64,000 nucleotides of DNA, from NCBI RefSeq assembly GCF_027887165.1, contig NC_077228.1, forward strand, positions 179,172,499 through 179,236,498. The letters run 5' to 3'. Shown here piece by piece: positions 35,350 through 64,000 of this stretch. Each line of letters opens with the position of its first letter. Positions within the stretch are counted from its first letter, which is position 1. The position numbers and the translations under genes are program-made. The stretch comes from Monodelphis domestica. Its lineage: Eukaryota; Chordata; Mammalia; Didelphimorphia; Didelphidae. Below the pieces are notes generated by a model. The model was given only the letters and a program-made list of their open reading frames with translations. It made no database searches and was not told where the DNA came from.

Positions 35350-36694
35350 TTTATTTTTATTCTTTGTACCTATAAGTACAGAATTTATGACAATTTAAAA
35401 AACCAGTGTCTTTGTAACATGTTTTCCTAAATTAAGCCACTAAGGTCTCTTTACTGTGGAAGACATTCATCAAAAGGCCATCTAATACTTTTACAATCAG
35501 AAAATGCTTAAGCCCCAACATAGGAAAAAAGTGTACTTTTTTCCATCTTTTTTTAAACTGTTGAGGAAAAATGGAAATGGAGGGTAAACACCATACACAG
35601 TAAAAGAAATAAAAATTTAAGATCTTACCAGTTAGCTGTAATGAGATTACCTAAAACCTGGAGAGCAGATTCCTTCCCTTAAGTATTCCCAGTCCTGTCT
35701 TCCCTGACTCTACCAGCCCATATCATTTATCCAGACTCTATTTAGGGCACCACAGACTGACCACAATTAGTGTTTTGAACCAAATATTGGTAAAAGACTA
35801 GGTGGTTATTTTTTTTTTTCAGTGAAATGCAGGCCCGGCATAAAGATGAAATACAGGACACTGAGTTTATGTCTATCCCATGGCTTCCAGTTAAGCTTAG
35901 AACACAGCAGCACTGCATGGATCCATTTCTCCTGGAATTACAGGTAGTATCCTAAGGAAACCTTAAGTTCACCCCCAATCCCTCCAACAAGCCAAAGCTG
36001 TAGTTAACAATGATTCATTTGCCATTTTATTATTTCACCAAAAGAAGAAACAGAAGTAGTCTGGTTTTCTTCACACCAACCAATCATTTTGCATTTTAAA
36101 GTTTGGGATGTTTTCCATAATGAGCTGAATCAAAAATCTATTTGAAAAATATATATTTATATAAAAAAAAGATTCATTAAGTTTTTGCACATAAAACATC
36201 AATTGTTAAGTTGTATCTCTTTATCTTTGATTCCACGCTGCTGGAAAAAAGTTTGACCAAGCTTGCATGCTAATTTGTCCTCAATTGCAAGTATAGGCAT
36301 TTCATACTTTTTTGCCCAATGAAAGAGTTAACCTTTCTTGACACAATCACAATAACAGTGATTCTGAGGCAACATCCTACCCTTAATACTGTCAGTTTCA
36401 AGCCATCAACATGAAAATCCTTAATAAGGTCAGAAGATGCCACTGGGAATCAGTTAACTGATGTGCCTAAAGTTCGGCAATACTATTTTTCTTAAGTCTT
36501 TTTGCACCATTGATTGATTTAAAAAAAAAAGAAAGAAAGAAACACCCATGTTTTGTTTTTCCTCTTTCCAAACTGTCCTGTGCAATATGACACTGGCCCT
36601 CTGAGGCTGGCATTCTTTGAGCCCTCAATGTATTTCAGCTTGTAGGATGTTCACGTCCCATTGTTTTTTGCCTGAAATTTGTTGAAAATTGCCG
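35350..36694 (-). other. RPS6KB1: RPS6KB1 3' UTR (proximal part; extent uncertain)
   Basis: Non-coding, largely repeat-free AT-rich sequence follows the stop on the minus strand. Minus-strand AATAAA occurs at 36031-36026, and twice at 35361-35350; any could end the transcript. The repeat-poor sequence continues to about 32.9 kb, so a longer UTR is possible. Confidence 0.45.
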
Positions 36695-57201
<20,507 letters not shown>

Positions 57202-59696
57202 CTGAAAAATAAGATTTAAAAAAAAATTTTAAACACCAGGACCATAAAATAATTTCTGGCCAAGACTTAGATTCTCTGTAGTTTATTAGTAACTGAACAA
57301 GATCATTTATAAAACTTCCAGGAAACAGTTTGTAGGGCATCAAAATGCCACAGAAAAGTAACTAAATAATGAGAATTACACAAGTACTACTGTGGATATT
57401 CTACTTTTTTTTTAAACAGTTGATATTTCTTGAGACTGTTCAGTAATTTGTAACAAGTTATTTCAGAAACTGCATGGATTTGTGATTCCCACCTGTCCAA
57501 AAACCACCTATTCTTTGCATTTTTTAAACTGAAGCCACTCTATTCCAAACAGAAAATACTGAATTGATATAATGTGTGTATTTTTCCTATGTGAAACTGA
57601 CTCTCCTGTCACAAACTAAAATAAGCACAACCATTTCAAGATATGGTAGTCAGCACTATTTTTAATTCTGATTGGGGCAAAATTAAACAAATATCTGCAA
57701 AGACCAAATGGCTAAAGGCTCTGGAGCTAAATAGTCCATTTCAAATCTGATAATAATAGGTTACAAAATTACTCAGTGATAGATGTTAGAATTACTACCA
57801 GGAAATGCAAAATTGCTTAAAAGCAATTAGGAGTTTGGTAGATTTTTAACATACTCCACTTGGTTATGAACCTGAGATTATTGTTTGAAAGGTTTAATAT
57901 TTAACCGTGAATCCATGATAGTTCTTGACAGTTGTATAAAAAACAGTTAATTGACTATATATATTTGTTTTGCTTTCAAAGCAAAAGAGTCAATTTGGGA
58001 AAAGAATATTGTCCATAGAACAGGAATAGTTCTTTCTAAGAGATCAAATACCAGGAAAACAAATGCAATCTGGCCATTTAGTTTGGCCGAGAAACTACTG
58101 TGAATAGGCCAGAATTATGGTCTTCCTCATAAGGGCTCATGTGAATAAAACAAAGGCATATATCAGTGGGGGCAATACAAGAAACTCACACTCTTTCTAC
58201 TTACACATTTTTTCTTCCTTGGTTTGAAGACTTTTTAATCTCCACAACTATGAGTAAATCACCTATTGTGACGTAGTTGCTTTTAAGACAAAAGACTCTG
58301 ACCATCTTTCAGAAGTAATGCAGCTGGTATTACATAATTCTGCTCTTCTCTGATGTTACTTTTATTCAGTTCTAAATTGAAGACCACAAAGTAGTTAACA
58401 AAGAACCATAGCTTTGAAGCCAACACTCCACTCAAGATATGCCCTATGGCTGTGTTTCATTTCCTGAGCAAGACGGGCCTGTCTTACCACCTGCAGCTGC
58501 ACAAATGTTTTAAACTTTCTACCGTTATGTAAGGCCAGAAACATTTAAAATAAGTCATCCATTCTTAGTATCCACCAGTAACTGTACACTCTAAGCTTCA
58601 AAATCAGAGTTTTAGGAAGAATTCCTTAATTAGGACTATAGCCCACAAAAGGCAATTTTCTTTCAATATGAACCTCTTTATCCATATTTCTGTTTTGTAG
58701 TTTTTCTTCCTTCCTTCCTTTTCTTTCTTTTCTTTTTTTAAATTCATGCTACGATAAAGTGACACTAAATCTGGGCTGCAACACTAATAAGAATAATATT
58801 ACTGGTATTATAAATCTCACATGGTGAAGTGCTATGAAAATGTGAGTAATTACTGTGATCCTCATCATTATATTTACTATCTCTTACTTTTCCTGTTTTA
58901 CATAATTGTACTGTTGGAATTGCCTTCTCCTGTCTGACAAAGCCTGAATTTATCTCCCAAACACCATATAAAATGCACTGTTTAAAGCTGGCTTAGTAGA
59001 ATGACTTCTGTTTGCAAAAGTTTTATTTTTAAACAATTTAAAAGTTCAATCTATATTTATAAACTAGGATTTTATAAATTAATATCAATTAAAAGAAAAT
59101 AAATTAATGAGAAGGTAATTTCCAACATAATAACCACATTACCATATAATTAAGTACCAAACACTTTTCAAAATACTCTTAAAGGCATCAAAGCTGAAAA
59201 TTATTTATCATAGTAATAATTCAAGAAATTAAATGTAAATGTTGATAGCTCCTTTGAAGAAATTTTTTACATTTTCAAATCAGACTCAGGAAATTAACCA
59301 CTCGATTTTAAAACTAGATTGTTTTATTCATAGAACTCCCAAGTTTCAGAGAAAAAGTTCAACTCTATTCAAAAAGAGCCTCATGCAACAATCTTAAGGC
59401 ACTGCTCTGAACATACAACAAACTGCAAATTAATCTATTCCCACATTAACTGCTCAATTTCTAGTCTTTTCGTGTTTTATGTTCCTATAGCAAACAGCAA
59501 ATGCCAGTACTTTCATTAACTCTTACAACCTCTGATGAAGAACTTTCCCTTAGTTTCAATTAATTGTTCCAGATTACAGTCATTGACCAAAAATTCAGCT
59601 GGTCATCTTTTTAGTCTGAACCCATGATTTCATCATCTATGTAGGAAGCTTCCCAAAGACAAAATTCCCATGACCAGTGCAGAATAGCAAAGGGCG

Positions 59697-59896
59697 AGGG
59701 CAGCTGGGTGGCTCAGTGGATTGAGTCAGGATCAGAGATGAGAAGTCCTGGGTTCAAATCTAGCCTCAGACACTTGCTAGCTATGTGACCCTGGGCAAGT
59801 CACTTGATCCCCAATGCCTAGCCCTTATCACTCTTCTGCCTTAGAACCAATACATAGTAGTGATTCTAAGGTGGAAGGTAAGGGTTTAAAAAAAAA
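59697..59896 (+). repeat. MAR1-type SINE (RPS6KB1 intron 1)
   Basis: Full-length copy flanked by AGAATAGCAA at 59681-59690 and 59897-59906. Confidence 0.96.
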
Positions 59897-60074
59897 AGAA
59901 TAGCAATGGGCACTGAAAGCTAAAGTAACTAGGATCACATGATCAGGATGTATCTGAGGCAGGATTGGAATTCAAGTTGTCTTGACTGAAACTTTCTATC
60001 TGCTCTATCACAGAGCCTTTCATTTATTAAAAGCATTCAATTAGGTTTGTTTCCTTTCTAAAAATACTCATTTT

Positions 60075-60300
60075 ATTTCATTTTAGATAGTAAGATGGCA
60101 TAATGGGTAGGGTAGGTCTTGGAATCCGCAAGAACTGAGTTCGAATTCTGCATTAGACATCGTGTGACCCAAGACAAAGTCATTTAACTTCTCTCCGCTT
60201 TAACCTCTTTCAACCTTACTCTTCTGTAAAATGGGAATAACAGGAGCACCTATCTCACAGAGTTGTTGTAAGGATCAAATGATTCTACAAATATTAAATT
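60075..60300 (+). repeat. MIR (RPS6KB1 intron 1)
   Basis: GATGGCATAATGGGTAGGGT, GTCATTTAACTTCTCTCCGC, TGTAAAATGGGAATAACAGG and AGAGTTGTTGTAAGGATCAA: a nearly complete MIR. Confidence 0.88.
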
Positions 60301-60619
60301 ATTAATATGAATGCCAGCTGCTATTATTATTTTTAAATGCATAAATTTAGTCTATTACATTTGTTCCTCTCTGAAAGATTCATTTAGTCTTTCTGCCTAT
60401 GGAAAAATTAACAAATACTTAATGAAGTCTAAGTGCACACATACCCAGAAAAGTTTGCCCCATTCTAAATGGTGTGACACTGGCGTCCCATGGAGCATGT
60501 AATCCTACTAGTTATCTGACATCTCAATTATGTAGCACTGCCAAAATAACTACATTTATCAATAAATCACTCTTCAGTAAAAATGTAGAATGGAAAATGT
60601 TCCCTAGAGATCCCAAAGT

Positions 60620-60785
60620 CCAACTCCCTCAGTTTTCACATGAGAAAGTTGAGCACCAGAAAGGTACTATCACCTAAATTAATTAAATCACCTAAAGTTA
60701 GATGGCTGAAGTGGCAGAGCATATATAATTGAAACCAAAATCTCTTGATTTAGATCTTATGTTCTTTCCACTACATCATACTGAG
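60620..60785 (-). repeat. MIR fragment (RPS6KB1 intron 1)
   Basis: CAGTTTTCACATGAGAAAGT, TTGAGCACCAGAAAGGTA, then TCTTATGTTCTTTCCACTAC. Confidence 0.65.
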
Positions 60786-61084
60786 GGCAAACTAACTGCT
60801 GGCTAATTGGCAACAAACAATGTTAACAGGCTTGACTTTTTTGTACTCTATAAGCTATTAGCACAAACTTGAAAATTTAGTTCAATAATACCAATAAACA
60901 ACTCCAAAGGAAGTTTTTTTTTTTATTTGAGTATTTCCATGATACTAGAGGATATAAAAATACATATTGGTTTGAACAATAAAAAAAATTTTAAGCATAT
61001 TTTATAGATATCAAAGGGAAATTATTATAAACTATTTTCAAATGAACTGAACTATTTTCACATCTTTTCATTATAAAGGTCTGC

Positions 61085-61330
61085 TTTTTTATTTGGTCAT
61101 TTTTCAATCATGTTCAACTCTTTACAACCCCATTTAGTTTTCTTTGGCAAAGATACTACTGAATAGTTTGCCATCTCTTCATTTTTCAGATGAGGAACTA
61201 AGGCAAACAGGGCTAAGTGACTTACCCAATGTCACACAGATAGGTAAATGTCCAGAATTTGAACTCAGGGAGATGAATCTTTCTGACTTCAGGTCTGCCA
61301 CTCTATCTACTGAGACACCCAGCTCCCTCA
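61085..61330 (-). repeat. MIR-related SINE (RPS6KB1 intron 1)
   Basis: GAATAGTTTGCCATCTCTTC, ATTTTTCAGATGAGGAACTA, GTGACTTACCCAATGTCACA and CACTCTATCTACTGAGACAC. Confidence 0.85.
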
Positions 61331-61374
61331 CCTCCATAAAAGTCTAGCATTATTAAAAGATAATGACAAATCAG

Positions 61375-61508
61375 GCCTCAGACACTTCCTAGTTGTGTGA
61401 CCTGGGCAAGTTTATTTCCAACTACCAAGCCCTACCCACTCTTCTACCAATACTTAGTATCTATTCTAAGACAGAAGATGAGAGTTTTTTAAATTAAAAA
61501 AAAAAACC
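61375..61508 (+). repeat. 5'-truncated MAR1-type SINE (RPS6KB1 intron 1)
   Basis: GGCCTCAGACACTTCCTAGT core and ACCAATACTTAGTATC tail with poly-A. Confidence 0.85.
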
Positions 61509-61804
61509 CTTTAATTCTAAAATTATCAATTCAACTAATAAAAGTATGCCATATTCAAGAATGTAAGCACTGAGAATTCAGGGACAAAGTCTCCTTTTTG
61601 TTTCAAATTGCATTTAATATACCATATGGTTTCAATAATATCAAAATCCAAGCACTAGGCTATGTGAACATATAATTAAGAATTGAAAAATCTTGCAACA
61701 AGCTACCTACTCTGCCAGACTACTTCAAAAATACTTCTCAGGTTTAATGAATTTGACAGTTCAATATAGATTTATTTTTCATAGGATGAATTTCATTTAT
61801 TTTA

Positions 61805-61940
61805 GAAAGGCGGTGTGATGATGCAGCAGATAGAGAACTGACCTTCAAATCAAGTTCAGAGTTCAGGTTCAGCCACTGACAAATACCCGGGCAAATTAAC
61901 AATGCTCTGGGAAACTCTTAAGATTAATTTGTAGCAAAAT
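61805..61940 (+). repeat. THER1/MIR-like SINE, 5' part (RPS6KB1 intron 1)
   Basis: GGTGTGATGATGCAGCAGAT head, diverged. It appears to resume at 62220-62290. Confidence 0.55.
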
Positions 61941-62205
61941 GCAGATCAAAGCAAACTATTTTTCACTTTAGTTTGTCTTTTATTTGGGGGTTTGGCTTTA
62001 TATGAGTATTCTCTTACAACAATGACCAACATGGTAGCAAGTTTTACATTATAAAAAATGTATAACCCAGATCAAATTCCCTATCATTGCAGGGAGAGGA
62101 GATGATTTGTATCCTATAATTTCAGGAAATGTATCTTGAAAATTATTATTAACAGGGAATATAATTGGGAAAATAAAATATTTTTTATAAATAAAATGTT
62201 TTTTT
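61941..62205 (+). mobile_element. L1 3' UTR nested in SINE (RPS6KB1 intron 1)
   Basis: GCAGATCAAAGCAAACTATT, CAATGACCAACATGGTAGCA, GTATAACCCAGATCAAATTC and an AATAAA-containing A-rich end. Confidence 0.7.
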
Positions 62206-62219
62206 AAAAAAATAATGTA

Positions 62220-62290
62220 TAGAGAAGGTGTTGACTTGCATTGTTCGGAGTTTCCTCACTTACACCAACAAAATCACAGGCCCAGTTCCT
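62220..62290 (+). repeat. THER1/MIR-like SINE, 3' part
   Basis: GAGAAGGTGTTGACTTGCAT and GTTTCCTCACTTACACC. Confidence 0.55.
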
Positions 62291-62339
62291 ATATCTATCC
62301 TATTACATTTATTTAGTGTCTATGAGCAAAATGAGCTGG

Positions 62340-62740
62340 GGTACAAAGAAAAATGAACCAATACCAGCCCTTAAGAAACCTGTAAATCTAATGAAATAAA
62401 GACAGAGAATAGCTGGGGGGAAGGGGGATGGCAGGAATACTGTTGGAGAAAATAGGGAGAGGAACTTCATCAAAGCTGTTCATCAAAACTACTGTTAAGC
62501 AGTGAAGTGAATTCCTTGTGCCTCAACTGATTTGAGCAAATACAAGCAAGAAAGCTCAGTAGTTTAAAGGGAAGCAGTAGCTGAAATAAGAAAGAAAAGG
62601 CCAATTGGAGCCAAAAAGTTTCAAAAGCTTGGGTAGAGGAGTTTGTGTTCTCTTCTAGAGGTAACAGGGAAACAGTTGCCTTTTAAGACAAGGAGTAACA
62701 TGGTCAGAACTGGCCCTCAAGAAAAGTTTTTAAGACCCTA
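62340..62740 (+). mobile_element. L3/CR1-like LINE fragment (RPS6KB1 intron 1)
   Basis: CCCTTAAGAAACCTGTAAAT, GGAGTAACATGGTCAGAACT and intervening purine-rich blocks in L3 order. Confidence 0.5.
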
Positions 62741-62744
62741 GGTC

Positions 62745-63240
62745 CATGAGGGTGAGCATATGGTACTTATGCCAAAGATGGCACACAGAGTATTCTCCAT
62801 GGACACACAGGCCCCCCCTGTCCCTTCTTCCCCTTGGAGTTCCTTAGTAGAAAGGCAGAGGGACTGAAGAGAGTTGCTCCCCTCCCCCTCTCCACCCAGA
62901 CTGAGGACATTTCTCACTTCACCTGGCCCTCTGCCCAGAAGTCAATGGGAGTGCTTCCTCCCTCCCCTCTGCAGGGTAAGTTGGGTGGCTTATAGGCTGC
63001 AAAGCTGGAGGGGAGGGGAGCACTTGGGTCACTCCCCTCCCCCTCTCTACACTTGCTTTAGCCACTCCTCACTTTATCCCCCACTCCAACCAGCAGTTCT
63101 TTCTCCTTCCCCTCTGTGGGGTAAGGCTGGGGCTGGATGCATCCAGTACTTGTGAGCAGGGCACCCCAGGCATAGCACATGGTCTCTGGGGTGGCATGAC
63201 ATGGCATGGCATGTGGTCTCTAAAAGGTTCCCCATTACTG
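62745..63240. mobile_element. non-autonomous hAT-like element, relative of 46920-47247
   Basis: The right end reads CCCCATTACTG and the left CATGAGGGTGAGC, a diverged inverted pair. The internal GGCATAGCACATGGTCTCT block is shared with the other copy. A GGCATGACATGGCATGGCAT tandem lies near 63193. Confidence 0.65.
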
Positions 63241-63309
63241 ACCTAAATGGAAGATGAAGTGGAGAGGGTAGAGACTAAAAGCATAGCCCAATTAAGAGAC
63301 AATTATAAT

Positions 63310-63455
63310 AGTCCATGAAGAAAGCACTGATATAAACTATATCAGACCTCCTAAAAGGGAAGACAGGGAGGGAATCTGACTCAAAAAATATCAGAAAAAA
63401 ATTGTCAAAAAATTGTTTCTACATGCAATTGAAAAAATAAAATTCAAGAATTTTT
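63310..63455 (+). mobile_element. L1 3' UTR tail (RPS6KB1 intron 1)
   Basis: GGGAGGGAATCTGACTCAAA, AATTGTCAAAAAATTG, ACATGCAATTGAAAAAATAA. Confidence 0.55.
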
Positions 63456-63542
63456 TTAATAGTCCATGAAAGGAATAATTCAGGATTGATCTAGGTTGCT
63501 GTCTATGAGCAAAGAAAAGGGAACTGATGGGAGAATAAGGTA

Positions 63543-63609
63543 AACTTGAAAAGTAATCTTTGACTCTCTCCCCCAATCCAGGAGAGAGTCAAAGATTACT
63601 TTTCAAGTT
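63543..63609. repeat. 29-bp perfect inverted repeat with 9-base loop
   Basis: The left arm 63543-63571 and right arm 63581-63609 are exact reverse complements, separated by CCCAATCCA. The arms begin AACTTGAAAAGTAATC. Pairing stops exactly at the arm ends. Function unknown. Confidence 0.95.
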
Positions 63610-64000
63610 ACAAAATTAGGAACATGGTACTAGCCAGAGAAATAAAGAGGTTGGAAAAAGTGGTACATTTGGAGGGTAAGATGATCTTGATAAGAAAAAG
63701 CGTTATTCAATCCTTCTGTTTTAATTTCCCATCTTTAGAGTACTCAAAAGTCTTCATATAGAAAACATACACTTGTAAATATATATGGCATCTTTTTATG
63801 TACATATTTTTATACCTATATGTTTTTGTATAAATATGACATTTTAAAAAAACCTTGATATTTGTCACCTTTGTAGCATACAGATGTTAATACTGTCTGA
63901 TGATAAAGGCATTGGGCAATTAAATAACATCCCAACAACACAAGCAAAGTGTAGCTAAGTTACTCAGTTCCTAAATTATTATTCTATCTATTTAACCTTT

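Larger units (their letters stand above)
57202..64000 (-). other. RPS6KB1: RPS6KB1 intron 1 (5' part outside window)
   Basis: No coding segment was found between exon 2 and the window end. It contains SINE, MIR, L1-tail, L3-like and hAT repeats listed separately, and a perfect hairpin at 63543-63609. The interval 57202-59690 shows no repeat or gene I can name. Confidence 0.8.

Noticed and set aside
62874..63155. Pro/Ser-rich plus-strand frame
   Set aside because: Lies inside a GC-rich non-autonomous hAT-like element; low-complexity translation without domain signal.

Overview
This window is a mammalian nuclear genome, almost certainly marsupial. It is AT-rich, carries split vertebrate genes with GT-AG introns, and is crowded with the tRNA-derived, MIR-related MAR1-type SINE of marsupials, marsupial-type L1 pieces, old L2, L3/CR1 and MIR copies, solo LTRs and short hAT transposons. 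One hAT copy of the SPIN/OposCharlie type would fit an opossum such as Monodelphis, but the species is not proven.

Two real genes face each other tail to tail. RNFT1 (plus strand) starts in a CpG island at about 17.1-17.9 kb, and its nine exons run to a stop at 28458. It encodes an ER membrane RING-type E3 ubiquitin ligase. RPS6KB1 (minus strand) has exons 2 to 15 between 57201 and 36695 and encodes residues 48-525 of ribosomal protein S6 kinase beta-1. Its first exon lies beyond 64000. All exon boundaries were placed by hand from splice sites and reading frame. The S6K1 exons in the window add up to exactly the length expected for a 525-residue kinase. The two stop codons are about 8.2 kb apart. 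The same tail-to-tail order is known in human (RPS6KB1-RNFT1 on 17q23).

Layout: 1-17 kb is repeat-dominated intergenic DNA (solo LTRs, two young L1 copies, SINEs, L2, and one decayed protein-like remnant at 5384-5834). 17.1-28.5 kb is RNFT1. 28.5-36.7 kb holds the 3' UTRs and intergenic spacer with L2 and SINE pieces. 36.7-57.2 kb is RPS6KB1, with many intronic SINEs, L3/CR1, L2 and hAT copies. 57.2-64 kb is RPS6KB1 intron 1.

I found no CRISPR array, operon, tRNA or rRNA gene, and nothing that looks like a new multi-gene system. The points most worth checking are a 29-bp perfect hairpin in RPS6KB1 intron 1, an L1 whose internal deletion has a splice-like junction, an overlapping upstream ORF or A11 length ambiguity at the RNFT1 start, a SPIN-like hAT copy with a perfect target duplication, and three LTRs that all sit inside MAR1-type SINEs.
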